From the NCBI GenBank assembly GCA_024123915.1, contig CP099650.1, positions 5,332,001 to 5,396,000 of the forward strand: DNA of 64,000 nucleotides, in the 5' to 3' direction. Position numbers and translations under genes: made by a program. Of this stretch, positions 8,436 to 16,352 are shown one piece after another. The notes beneath the pieces were generated by a model. It saw only the letters and a list, made by a program, of their open reading frames with translations, did not search any database and had not been told where the DNA came from. The DNA comes from Oxalobacteraceae bacterium OTU3CAMAD1 (GTDB lineage Bacteria > Pseudomonadota > Gammaproteobacteria > Burkholderiales > Burkholderiaceae_D). Each line of letters begins with the position of its first letter. The stretch's first letter is position 1.

Positions 8436-9382
8436 AAACCATGAAATGGCTGATCAAGCGCGAAATGTGGGAACACAAGGGCATGCTGGTGTGGGCGCCG
8501 GCGGTCATCGCCGCGCTGGTCGCGGTGATGGCGCTGGTAGCGGCCTCATTCGACAAAAACATCAGCATCAACGGTGACGGTTCGCCATCGCAAATCCTGT
8601 CCGTTACCCTGGAGGGCAAGGTGCGCACGCAAGTGGTCGAAACGATGGCGCAGGCGTACATGGCCTCTTCCGCGCCGGTGCTGCTGGTGCTTGGCGTGCT
8701 GGTGTTCTTCTACTGCCTCGGCGCGCTGCACGACGAGCGGCGCGACCGCAGCCTGCTGTTCTGGAAATCGCTACCGGTGTCGGACTCGATGACGGTCATG
8801 TCGAAGGTCTTGCTCGCCGCCGTCGTGGCGCCGTTGATCACGCTGGGCATCGGCTTCGTGCTGTCGCTGCTGGTCCTGTTGATCGGCGCCTTCTTGTTGC
8901 TCACGCACGGCACCAATGTATTCGGCGAACTGTTCCTCACGCCGGACCTCTACCTGACGCCGCTGCGCATGCTCGGTCTGCTTCCCTTGTATGTCATGTG
9001 GGCGCTGCCGACGGTGGGCTGGTTGCTGATGGTGTCGAGCATGGCGCGCTCCAAGGTGTTCCTGTGGGCGGTCGGCACGCCGCTGGTGACCGCGCTGCTG
9101 TTGTTGTGGGCCGAAAAAGCCATGCACATCGGCATCGACTCGGCCTGGTTCGTCAGCAATATCGTCTGCCGTCTGTTGCTCAGCGTGGTGCCGGGCGCGT
9201 GGCTGCTGTTTGACGACGCCCGCGTCTTGACGGAGGGCGTGCCGCACCGGTTGCCGGTGCCGCAGATCTTCGGCGAATCGTGGGCAACCCTGGGCAACGC
9301 CAATGTATGGATCGGGGTCGCCGCTGGGGCGGCCATGATAGCGGTGGCCATCTGGATGCGCCGCCGCCGCGAGGAAGGCTGA
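8432..9382 (+). CDS. ABC-2 type permease
   Basis: 316 residues from ATG 8432, overlapping the ATPase stop, with AAAGGAA upstream. Hydrophobic segments are visible at about residues 20-40, 83-97, 122-156, 182-203, 215-225 and 285-305. The amphipathic stretch ALHDERRDRSLLFWKSLPVSD after the second segment is characteristic of ABC-2 permeases (coupling region to the ATPase). The gene completes the GntR-ATPase-permease operon and ends 11 bases from the convergent yceH stop, with no obvious terminator between them. Confidence 0.9.
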   Translation: MKTMKWLIKREMWEHKGMLVWAPAVIAALVAVMALVAASFDKNISINGDGSPSQILSVTLEGKVRTQVVETMAQAYMASSAPVLLVLGVLVFFYCLGALHDERRDRSLLFWKSLPVSDSMTVMSKVLLAAVVAPLITLGIGFVLSLLVLLIGAFLLLTHGTNVFGELFLTPDLYLTPLRMLGLLPLYVMWALPTVGWLLMVSSMARSKVFLWAVGTPLVTALLLLWAEKAMHIGIDSAWFVSNIVCRLLLSVVPGAWLLFDDARVLTEGVPHRLPVPQIFGESWATLGNANVWIGVAAGAAMIAVAIWMRRRREEG

Positions 9383-9393
9383 TCCACCAGTTG

Positions 9394-10074
9394 TTATTCG
9401 AACTGTTTGCGGAATTCGGCGAACTGGGCGCTGAGGTCGTCGAAGTCGCGCCGCAGTTGCTGCACTTCCTGCTCCAGCGCGGCGACCCGTCCTCCTGACG
9501 AGGCCGAGCTGACCGAGCCGCCAAGGCCGGCCGCCGTTTCCTCGCGCGCCAGCGCGTCTTCGCCGCCCAGCAACTGGCCGTAGCGCGGTTCCTTGGTGCC
9601 GGGCGCGAGGGCAAGCTTGGAGACCAGCGGCGGGTATTTGTCGATCAGGAATTGCAGCGCGTTCTCGACGTCGGTCACCGATTTGAAGTCGTGCAACCGC
9701 CCCGTGCGGGTGCGGATCTCGCCCGCCGTCTGCAGCCCGCGCAGCATCAGGATCGTCAACACCGCCAGCTTGTCCTGCTCCAGCGACCACTTGATGCGCA
9801 TCCGGTGCTCGTACTTCGTCACCCGCGCGCCCGCCTGCGTAATGCCGTTGACGTATTTGCGCTGCATGAGCCGCTGCAAAACATCGGCGACCGTTTCTTC
9901 CGAGATCGACATCACCGGATCACGGCTCGACAATTGATTGCAGCCGTTGACCAGCGCGTTCAGCGACAGCGGATAGTTGTCCGGCGTGAGCGCTTCCTTT
10001 TCGGCCAGCACGGCCAGCACGCGGATTTCAAACGGGTCCAGTATTTCTGCGCCTGCGGGTGATTCCATGTCCAT
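9394..10074 (-). CDS. yceH: YceH family (DUF480) protein
   Basis: 226 residues. The N-terminal 170 are the conserved DUF480 tandem winged-helix region: LDPFEIRVLAVLAEKEALTPDNYPLSLNALVNGCNQ, then LQTAGEIRTRTGRLHDF. The C-terminal 40 residues form a predicted coiled coil (RVAALEQEVQQLRRDFDDLSAQFAEFRKQ), commonly present in Burkholderiales members. The family fold suggests nucleic-acid or protein binding, but the function is not established. It begins five bases after the cysE stop and is probably co-transcribed with it. Confidence 0.93.
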   Translation of the reverse strand: MDMESPAGAEILDPFEIRVLAVLAEKEALTPDNYPLSLNALVNGCNQLSSRDPVMSISEETVADVLQRLMQRKYVNGITQAGARVTKYEHRMRIKWSLEQDKLAVLTILMLRGLQTAGEIRTRTGRLHDFKSVTDVENALQFLIDKYPPLVSKLALAPGTKEPRYGQLLGGEDALAREETAAGLGGSVSSASSGGRVAALEQEVQQLRRDFDDLSAQFAEFRKQFE

Positions 10075-10079
10075 GATCC

Positions 10080-10826
10080 TTATTCGACGAGCTTGTTTAA
10101 TTGGTCGGAATTCAATTTATCACATTCGGCTACTCCCTGACAGGGCAAGCCCGCCGCCTTCAGCACTGCCAGGATGCGCTCAATCTGCTGTTCCTGTTGG
10201 ACGGCATGATTGATCAGGCCGTGCAGCGCTTTCGATAGCGGATCGTCGCCGTTCGGCGTGACGCCATAGGCCGAGAACAAATGCGCGGTGGCGCTGACCG
10301 GCGCGGCCGCTTCCTTCTGCACGATGTGCGCGGGATTGCCGACGGCCGTGGCGCCCGCCGGCACCGGCTTGAGCAGCACGGCGTTCGAGCCGACCTTGGC
10401 GTATTCGCCCACCGTGAAGCCGCCCAGCACCTTGGCGCCGGCGCCGACGATGACGCCGCGCGCCAGCGTCGGATGGCGCTTGCTACCGGTATGCAGCGAA
10501 GTGCCGCCCAGGGTTACTCCCTGGTAGATGGTGCAGTCGTCCCCTACTTCGGCCGTCTCGCCGATGACCACGCCGAAGCCGTGGTCAATAAAGACGCGCC
10601 GGCCGATGGTGGCGCCGGGATGGATTTCAATGCCGGTGATGATGCGCGCCAGGTAGGAGATGAAGCGTCCGAGCCACTTCATGCCGTGCCACCAGCACCA
10701 GCTGGCCCAGCGGTGCATGACGATCGCCTGGAGGCCGGGATAGCACGTGAGCACCTCCCAGGTATTGCGGGCGGCGGGGTCGCGTTCGATGATGCTGTTG
10801 ATGTCTTGTCGCAGATGGTTGAACAT
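10080..10826 (-). CDS. cysE: Serine O-acetyltransferase
   Basis: 248 residues from ATG 10826; the family starts MFxxLRxDI, and an upstream TTG at 10844 is less likely. The N-terminal helical region has RDPAARNTWEVLTCYPGLQA; the C-terminal left-handed beta helix has hexapeptide repeats (IEIHPGATIGRRVFIDHGFGVVIGETAEVGDD) with the catalytic D/H pair in DHGFG. It transfers acetyl from acetyl-CoA to serine, the first step of cysteine synthesis in the cytoplasm. The product extends about 60 residues past the beta helix. It is the upstream gene of a probable cysE-yceH unit; no cysteine-specific leader is visible. Confidence 0.95.
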   Translation of the reverse strand: MFNHLRQDINSIIERDPAARNTWEVLTCYPGLQAIVMHRWASWCWWHGMKWLGRFISYLARIITGIEIHPGATIGRRVFIDHGFGVVIGETAEVGDDCTIYQGVTLGGTSLHTGSKRHPTLARGVIVGAGAKVLGGFTVGEYAKVGSNAVLLKPVPAGATAVGNPAHIVQKEAAAPVSATAHLFSAYGVTPNGDDPLSKALHGLINHAVQQEQQIERILAVLKAAGLPCQGVAECDKLNSDQLNKLVE

Positions 10827-10964
10827 AGCTGTACGGAATGACAACCGAAACGCCCATGTTAGCGTATCCGGTCGGAGGTTGCTAAGAAGCGGCAGACTTG
10901 GAGGGGGATGAAACGGCGGCGGCCCTCGAAGTGAGCCGCCGGAACTGCTTTGCCGGGATGCTGT

Positions 10965-11708
10965 TTAAGCTTCCCTGGCAAGGCGCTGGCGGCGCGCTTC
11001 GTACAGACAGACGCCGGAGGCCACGGAGACGTTCAAACTTTCAACCGAACCGAACATCGGGATGCTGACCAGCATGTCGCAGGTCTCGCGCGTCAGGCGG
11101 CGCATGCCCTCGCCTTCCGAACCCATGACCAGCGCGGTCGGGCCGGTGAAGTCGGCTTCGTACAAACCTTTTTCGCCGTCGTCGGAGGTGCCGATCAGCC
11201 AGATGTCGCGGTCCTTCAGGTCGCGCAGGGTGCGCGCCAGGTTGGTGACGGTGATGTACGGCACGGTTTCAGCCGCGCCGCTGGCGACCTTGGCGGCCGT
11301 GGCGTTCAGACCGACGGCGCGGTCCTTCGGCACGATGACCGCGTGGGCGCCGACACCGTCGGCCACGCGCAGGCAGGCGCCCAGGTTGTGCGGATCGGTG
11401 ATGCCGTCGAGGACCAGCAGCAGCGGCGGGCCTTCGATGGCGTCGAGCAGTTCATCGAGGTTGCGCGCCAGCGCCAGCTGCGAGGCGAAGGCGATCACGC
11501 CCTGGTGGCGGCGGGTGCCGACGATCTTGTCGAGCCTTGCCGAGTCGACCGGCATGACGCGCACACCGGCCGCCTTGGCGTTGGCGACCAGATCCTTCAT
11601 GCGGCGGTCGTCGCGCGTGGCGTCGATGAAAATCTCTTCCACGGATGAGGCCTCATGACGCAAACGCGAGGTCACCGCATGGAAACCAAAAATCATTTTG
11701 TTCTTCAT
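10965..11708 (-). CDS. rlmB: 23S rRNA (guanosine-2'-O-)-methyltransferase RlmB
   Basis: 247 residues. The N-terminus carries the SpoU substrate-binding domain ([14 protein letters not shown]). The C-terminal SPOUT knot shows the three motifs [36 protein letters not shown] and [22 protein letters not shown]. The enzyme methylates G2251 in the peptidyl-transferase P-loop. The start lies three bases after the rnr stop and the ribosome site (AAGAAG) is inside the rnr end, so the two are translationally coupled, the same rnr-rlmB order as in E. coli. A weak hairpin (10914-10941) follows the gene. Confidence 0.97.
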   Translation of the reverse strand: MKNKMIFGFHAVTSRLRHEASSVEEIFIDATRDDRRMKDLVANAKAAGVRVMPVDSARLDKIVGTRRHQGVIAFASQLALARNLDELLDAIEGPPLLLVLDGITDPHNLGACLRVADGVGAHAVIVPKDRAVGLNATAAKVASGAAETVPYITVTNLARTLRDLKDRDIWLIGTSDDGEKGLYEADFTGPTALVMGSEGEGMRRLTRETCDMLVSIPMFGSVESLNVSVASGVCLYEARRQRLAREA

Positions 11709-11711
11709 TAT

Positions 11712-14216
11712 TTATCGCTTCTTCTTACTTTTTGAGGCAGGCTGCGCTGCTCGGGGTGCTACCGCGGCACCCGCCGCGGCATTGGTTTTGCCGCGTCCGC
11801 CGCGCGAGCGCGACGGCTTGGCGGCCGGCTGCGGCGCTGACGGCTGGGCCGATTGCGATGGCTTGGACGGCGCCGACTTCGGCGCGGTGGTCTTGACCTC
11901 GTGGCGCTGCGACGTCGTCGGGCCCGGCTTGATGTTGCCCTTCCGATCCTTGTCCTTGGACGGTTTCTCCGGACGTGGCGGCGGCGCATCGACGCCGGCC
12001 AGGCGCAGATCGATCTTGCGCGATTCCAGATCGACGCGGACCACTTGGACATCGACCTTGTCGGTCAGCTGGAAACGCTTGCCGGTGCGGTCGCCGCGCA
12101 GTTCGTGGCGGGCGTCGTCGTACTGGAAGTAGTCGGTGCCGAGGTCGGTGATGTGCACCATGCCTTCGACGAACAACTGGTCCAGCTGCACGAAGATGCC
12201 GAAGCTGGTCACGCCGGTGATGATGCCGGTGAATTCCTCGCCCAGCTTGTCCTGCATGAAGTAGCACTTCAGCCAGGCTTCGACGTCGCGCGATGCTTCG
12301 TCGGCGCGGCGCTCGTTGGCCGAGCAGTGCACGCCCAGCGCGTCCCACACGGTCAGGTCGACGGCGGCTTTTTTCTCTTTGCCGTCGGCCTTGTCCTTGG
12401 CCTGCTGCTTGCGCGTGGCGTTCGAGACGTTGGTGTTGAGCATGCTGGTCGACGGGATTTTCGGCTCGTACTTTTTACCCAGCAGGATGGCCTTGATGGC
12501 GCGGTGCGTCAGCAAGTCCGGATAGCGGCGGATCGGGCTGGTGAAGTGGGCATACGCCTCGTACGCCAGGCCGAAGTGGCCGATGTTGTCGGGCGAATAG
12601 ACCGCCTGCTGCATCGAGCGCAGCAGCATCGTTTGCAGCAGCGACGCGTCCGGACGCTCCTTGACCTGACGCATCAGCTCGGCGTAATCGCCGGCGGTCG
12701 GTTTGTCGCCGCCGTTCAAGTTCAGGTTCACCTGCTTGAGGAAGGTGCGCACCTGCTTGAGCTTTTCAGCGGTCGGGCTGGCGTGGATGCGGTAGGTGCC
12801 GGGATGCTTGTGGCGGATCAGCAGGTCGGCCGCGCAAACGTTGGCGGTCAACATGCATTCTTCGATCAGCTTGTGCGCTTCGTTGCGGGTGCGCGGGATG
12901 ATCTTTTCGATCTTGCCCGACGGATTGCAGACGATGTACGTTTCGGTGGTCTCGAAGTCGATCGCGCCGCGTTCGCTGCGCGCCTTCAACAAGGCCTGGT
13001 AGACGTCGTACAGGTTCAGCAGATGCGGCACGATGCCCGGACGGCGCGCGGCTTCCGGTCCCTTGGTGTTGCCGAGGATGTCGGCCACTTCGGTGTAGGT
13101 CAGGCGCGCGGCCGAGTGGATCACGGCCGGATAGAACTGGTAGGCCTTGATCTCGCCCTTGGCGGTGATGACGGCGTCGCACACCAGGGTCAAACGGTCG
13201 ACAGCCGGGTTCAGCGAGCACAGGCCATTGGACAGTTTTTCCGGCAGCATTGGAATCACGCGGCGCGGGAAGTAGACCGAGGTGCTGCGTTCGAGCGCGT
13301 CGGTATCGAGCGCGTCGTTCGGCTTGACGTAGTGGCTGACGTCGGCGATGGCGACGATCAGGCGGTAGGCGTTGGCGCGGCCGATCTTGACCGGCTCGCA
13401 GTAGACCGCATCGTCGAAGTCGCGCGCGTCTTCGCCGTCGATGGTCACCAGCGGAATGTCGCGCAGGTCGACGCGGTCGGCCAGGTCGATCTCGCGCACC
13501 ACGTCGGGCAGCTTGTTGGCTTGCTTGAGCGCGGCGTCCGAGAAGATGTGCGGCACGCCGAACTTGCGCACGGCGATTTCGATCTCCATGCCCGGATCGT
13601 CGAGCGATCCCAGCACTTCGACGATCTTGCCGACCGGCTGCTTGAAGCGCATCGGCTGCTCGGTCAGCTCAACGCTGACGACCTGCCCCGATTTCGCCTT
13701 GCCGATCGAACCTTCGATCAGGATGTCCTGGGCGATGCGCTGGTCTTCCGGCGCGACGATCCAGGTGCCGTTTTCGTTGAGCAGGCGGCCGATGACGTGC
13801 GTGTTGGCGCGCTGGACCACTTCAACGATGGTGCCTTCCGGCCGGCCGCGGCGGTCGACGCCGATGACCTTGGCCAGCACGCGGTCGCCGTGCAGCACTT
13901 TCTGCATTTCTTTTTCGGGCAGGAACAAGTCTTCGCCCGGCTCGTCCGGGATGACAAAGCCGAAGCCGTCGCGGTGGCTGCTGACGCGGCCGGCCACAAA
14001 GCCGGTCTCGGTCGCCAGCGAGAAGTGACCGCTGTCGTCGGCGACGATCTGGCCGTCGCGCTGCATGGCGTTGAGCCGGCGCGAGAGCACGGCTTGTGCG
14101 TCTTGCGCGACTTTGAGCGACTTCGCTACTGCGAGCAGGTCAAGCGGCGCCTTGGCGCTGCGGAAGATGCCGAGAATTTCCTCCCGGCTGGGAATGGTGT
14201 GGGTAGTTTGGTTCAA
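11712..14216 (-). CDS. rnr: Ribonuclease R
   Basis: 834 residues. Domains in order: N-terminal helix-turn-helix (about 10-70), two cold-shock domains (SSHRDGFGFVIPDEPGEDLFLPEKEM), the RNB catalytic domain with the Asp cluster (IPLVTIDGEDARDFDDAVY), an S1 domain (GEEFTGIITGVTSFGIFVQLDQLFVEGMVH) and a basic, low-complexity Lys/Ser/Pro/Ala tail of about 90 residues. It is a processive 3'-5' exoribonuclease that degrades structured RNA and takes part in rRNA and tmRNA quality control. The start appears to be TTG 14216 with a weak ribosome site; no ATG lies nearby in frame, so the exact start is uncertain. First gene of the rnr-rlmB unit. Confidence 0.96.
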   Translation of the reverse strand: MNQTTHTIPSREEILGIFRSAKAPLDLLAVAKSLKVAQDAQAVLSRRLNAMQRDGQIVADDSGHFSLATETGFVAGRVSSHRDGFGFVIPDEPGEDLFLPEKEMQKVLHGDRVLAKVIGVDRRGRPEGTIVEVVQRANTHVIGRLLNENGTWIVAPEDQRIAQDILIEGSIGKAKSGQVVSVELTEQPMRFKQPVGKIVEVLGSLDDPGMEIEIAVRKFGVPHIFSDAALKQANKLPDVVREIDLADRVDLRDIPLVTIDGEDARDFDDAVYCEPVKIGRANAYRLIVAIADVSHYVKPNDALDTDALERSTSVYFPRRVIPMLPEKLSNGLCSLNPAVDRLTLVCDAVITAKGEIKAYQFYPAVIHSAARLTYTEVADILGNTKGPEAARRPGIVPHLLNLYDVYQALLKARSERGAIDFETTETYIVCNPSGKIEKIIPRTRNEAHKLIEECMLTANVCAADLLIRHKHPGTYRIHASPTAEKLKQVRTFLKQVNLNLNGGDKPTAGDYAELMRQVKERPDASLLQTMLLRSMQQAVYSPDNIGHFGLAYEAYAHFTSPIRRYPDLLTHRAIKAILLGKKYEPKIPSTSMLNTNVSNATRKQQAKDKADGKEKKAAVDLTVWDALGVHCSANERRADEASRDVEAWLKCYFMQDKLGEEFTGIITGVTSFGIFVQLDQLFVEGMVHITDLGTDYFQYDDARHELRGDRTGKRFQLTDKVDVQVVRVDLESRKIDLRLAGVDAPPPRPEKPSKDKDRKGNIKPGPTTSQRHEVKTTAPKSAPSKPSQSAQPSAPQPAAKPSRSRGGRGKTNAAAGAAVAPRAAQPASKSKKKR

Positions 14217-14385
14217 AAGTATTTCTGTAGTTGTTATTGACAGTGTTCAGAGGAAATCCGGCCTGGCAAAATCGTCGGGTGCATATATATGACACGACGA
14301 CAGGCGTAGTGTACTTGGAAACGCCGCGATAGCCTAATTCGCCACCCTTCTGCAGGATTTTTCAGACATATTCCGAATTTGGTGT

Positions 14386-14413
14386 TTGACATTGCGCAGG
14401 ATTGCTCTATAAT
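14386..14413 (+). promoter_or_regulatory. Consensus sigma-70 promoter upstream of tRNA-Leu copy 1
   Basis: TTGACA (14386-14391), a 16-base spacer, and TATAAT (14408-14413): both hexamers are perfect. The first tRNA-Leu begins 148 bases downstream, an unusually long leader compared with about 57 bases for the other two copies. A second TATAAT occurs at 14529-14534, without a good -35. Either could drive the tRNA. Confidence 0.75.
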
Positions 14414-14560
14414 CTTGGTCTCTCGCAGCGACAATGTTGAAAAACAAAGTTTAACCGAGAAACTGCTAGACCGGGTTGATGCGCAGTATGGAACGAAAGT
14501 TCATCTGGCGCGAAACTCACCCTGTCGCTATAATAGCAGTTGTTGTTCAGTAGCATCAGT

Positions 14561-14645
14561 GCCCACGTGGCGGAATTGGTAGACGCGCATGGTTCAGGTC
14601 CATGTGCCGCAAGGTGTGGGGGTTCGAGTCCCTCCGTGGGCACCA
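14561..14645 (+). tRNA. tRNA-Leu(CAG), copy 1
   Basis: An 85-nt class II tRNA: acceptor GCCCACG pairs with CGTGGGC, followed by discriminator A and encoded CCA. The anticodon loop TTCAGGT places CAG at 14595-14597 (reads CUG), there is a long variable arm, and the T-loop is GGTTCGAGTCC. It is identical to the copies at 18216 and 18518. CUG is the dominant leucine codon in this GC-rich genome, which explains gene multiplicity. Confidence 0.98.
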
Positions 14646-14656
14646 CAAAATTCCGC

Positions 14657-14700
14657 AAAAAAGCCTCCAGTTAGCCTTACGGCGACCTGGGGGCTTTTTT
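14657..14700 (+). terminator. Rho-independent terminator after tRNA-Leu copy 1
   Basis: A 14-base stem (14657-14670 with 14687-14700, one G-U pair) ends in TTTTTT. The first 24 bases after CCA are identical to those after copy 2. Confidence 0.92.
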
Positions 14701-14740
14701 CATTGCCCCTCGCCTTCCCCGACAATGCCTCCGCCCGACG

Positions 14741-15313
14741 TCATGTGTGCTCGATTACCATTACTGCGGTGGTATCGGGTTCAAGCGCTTCAAACACGTG
14801 CGCCTCGTCCGCCGAATAACTGGCGTAATCGCCCGCCGAAAGCTCGACCAGATGGCCAATAGGGCCCAGTCTGGCGCGTCCGCTGCAGAGGAGGACGTGC
14901 TCCACCGTTCCCGGCAGGTGCGGCTCGGACTTGCGGGGTGAGCCGGGCTGAACCACGAGGCGGTAGAGATCGCGCCGAACACCGGCCGGGCAAACCGCCA
15001 GCAGCGTCGCCGAGTAGTTCGCCTGTTCCGACGTCAACGCAACACCCTCCCCGGCCCGAATGACCTGAACATGGGTTCTTGGCTGGGCAATCAGTTGGGT
15101 TACCTGGACGCCCAGCGCCGTCGCCAACGCCCAAAGCGTCTCCAGACTGGGGTTTCCCGAACCGGCCTCCAACTGCGAGAGCGTCGACTTGGCGATGTCG
15201 GCTCGTTTTGCCAGTTCGGACACGGACAGACCGAGCCGCTCACGCTCACGCCGGACGGCCGCAGACAGCAGGCTGATCGGTGAAGGGCTGGTGGAATTAA
15301 TAGGCGTCATCAT
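14741..15313 (-). CDS. XRE-family regulator with C-terminal cupin
   Basis: 190 residues from ATG 15313 (a second ATG follows directly; GGAAAAG is upstream). Residues about 12-70 form a Cro/C1 helix-turn-helix (LLSAAVRRERERLGLSVSELAKRADIAKSTLSQLEAG); residues about 110-188 form a cupin barrel (HLPGTVEHVLLCSGRARLG, then LSAGDYASYSADEAHVFEAL), presumably a small-ligand sensor. It is divergent from the EamA exporter gene, so it most likely controls that gene and itself through the palindromes at 15337-15400. The pairing of a cupin-XRE repressor with an adjacent DMT exporter is a common arrangement for amino-acid or metabolite efflux. Confidence 0.92.
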   Translation of the reverse strand: MMTPINSTSPSPISLLSAAVRRERERLGLSVSELAKRADIAKSTLSQLEAGSGNPSLETLWALATALGVQVTQLIAQPRTHVQVIRAGEGVALTSEQANYSATLLAVCPAGVRRDLYRLVVQPGSPRKSEPHLPGTVEHVLLCSGRARLGPIGHLVELSAGDYASYSADEAHVFEALEPDTTAVMVIEHT

Positions 15314-15336
15314 CTTTTCCGTTATAAAGAACAATC

Positions 15337-15400
15337 GTTCGTCTTGACGAACATCCATCATGGTGAGATTATACAATCCAATTGTTCGCTTTGCCGAACA
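15337..15400. promoter_or_regulatory. Divergent operator region (cupin-XRE / EamA)
   Basis: Two inverted repeats share the half-site GTTCG/CGAAC. GTTCGTC-TT-GACGAAC (15337-15352) is perfect; TGTTCG-N6-CGAACA (15383-15400) is also perfect. A further GAAC-N4-GTTC overlaps the first. They occupy the 129-base gap between the divergent starts, where both promoters must be, and are the likely binding sites of the XRE-cupin protein. Confidence 0.72.
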
Positions 15401-15442
15401 CCCTTACCCTCTCCACAAGCCGGCGCTGCCACAGGAGTAATC

Positions 15443-16333
15443 ATGGATACAAGGACCGCAGGGACGCTGGAGATGACCGCAGCCATGGTCATCGCCGGCA
15501 CGGTCGGCTGGTTCGTCGTCGAAACGGACATGCCCGCCGTCTCCGTCGTGTTTTGGCGCTGCGCCTTTGGGGCAGTCGCCATGCTGGTGGTCTGCCTGCG
15601 TATGGGCTTGTGGCGCGACTGCGGTCTCAGCACCAGGCAGGGCGTCATGGCCGCGTTCGGCGGAATCGCCTTGACGGCCAGCTGGACCCTTCTTTTTGCA
15701 GCCTATTCGCACGCATCGATCGCGATCGCCACGGTGACCTATCACACCCAGCCGTTCATGCTGGTGGCGTTGGGAGCACTGTTTTTCGGAGAAAAGCTGA
15801 CGGCGCAAAAAGTTGGATGGCTGGGTGTTGCGTTTGGCGGCGTGCTGCTCGTCGTCATAGGCGGGCGGCAGTCGGACGCGCACGCATCCAACTACCTGCT
15901 TGGCGTCGGCCTGACACTTGCCGCCGCGTTCTTCTACGCCATTGCCGCAGCCATTACCAAGCACCTTAAAACGGTGCCACCACGCGAGATCGTCCTGATC
16001 CAGATGGTCGTGGGCGCACTCCTCCTCATGCCTTTCGCGACATGGCCAAGCGGCGAATCGAAACAGCATGCCTGGGGACTCTTGCTGGCCATTGGCTTCA
16101 TTCACACGGGCCTGATGTCCACGCTGCTGTACGGCGCGATTCAAAAAATATCGACCTCGTTGGTCGGCGTGCTCTCGTTCATTTATCCAATTGTCGCCAT
16201 CCAGGTCGACGCGTGGGCATTCGGTCATCGCCTGAGCTTGGTGCAGGTCCTAGGTTCGGTAGCAATTCTTGCCGCAGTGGCAGGAATGAATTTTGGGTGG
16301 CGGTTTTCCTTGCCCCGCCAAGGGCGCAGTTAG
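15443..16333 (+). CDS. EamA/DMT-family exporter
   Basis: 296 residues from ATG 15443 with AGGAG five bases upstream. Ten hydrophobic segments in two EamA repeats are visible: WFVVETDMPAVSVVFWRCAFGAVAML in the first, and a second repeat starting near FYAIAAAITKHL. The motif TYHTQPFMLVALGALFFGEKLTAQKVGWLGVAFGGVLLVV is typical of the family. It is an inner-membrane transporter for a small metabolite, usually exported; the substrate is unknown. It is divergent from its probable cupin-XRE regulator. Confidence 0.93.
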   Translation: MDTRTAGTLEMTAAMVIAGTVGWFVVETDMPAVSVVFWRCAFGAVAMLVVCLRMGLWRDCGLSTRQGVMAAFGGIALTASWTLLFAAYSHASIAIATVTYHTQPFMLVALGALFFGEKLTAQKVGWLGVAFGGVLLVVIGGRQSDAHASNYLLGVGLTLAAAFFYAIAAAITKHLKTVPPREIVLIQMVVGALLLMPFATWPSGESKQHAWGLLLAIGFIHTGLMSTLLYGAIQKISTSLVGVLSFIYPIVAIQVDAWAFGHRLSLVQVLGSVAILAAVAGMNFGWRFSLPRQGRS

Positions 16334-16352
16334 AGAAGTCTCCGCCTTGCGG

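Noticed and set aside
11853..14240. Long plus-strand open frame opposite rnr
   Set aside because: Mirror of RNase R codons, rich in Arg/Gly/Val/Asp with no recognisable domain.
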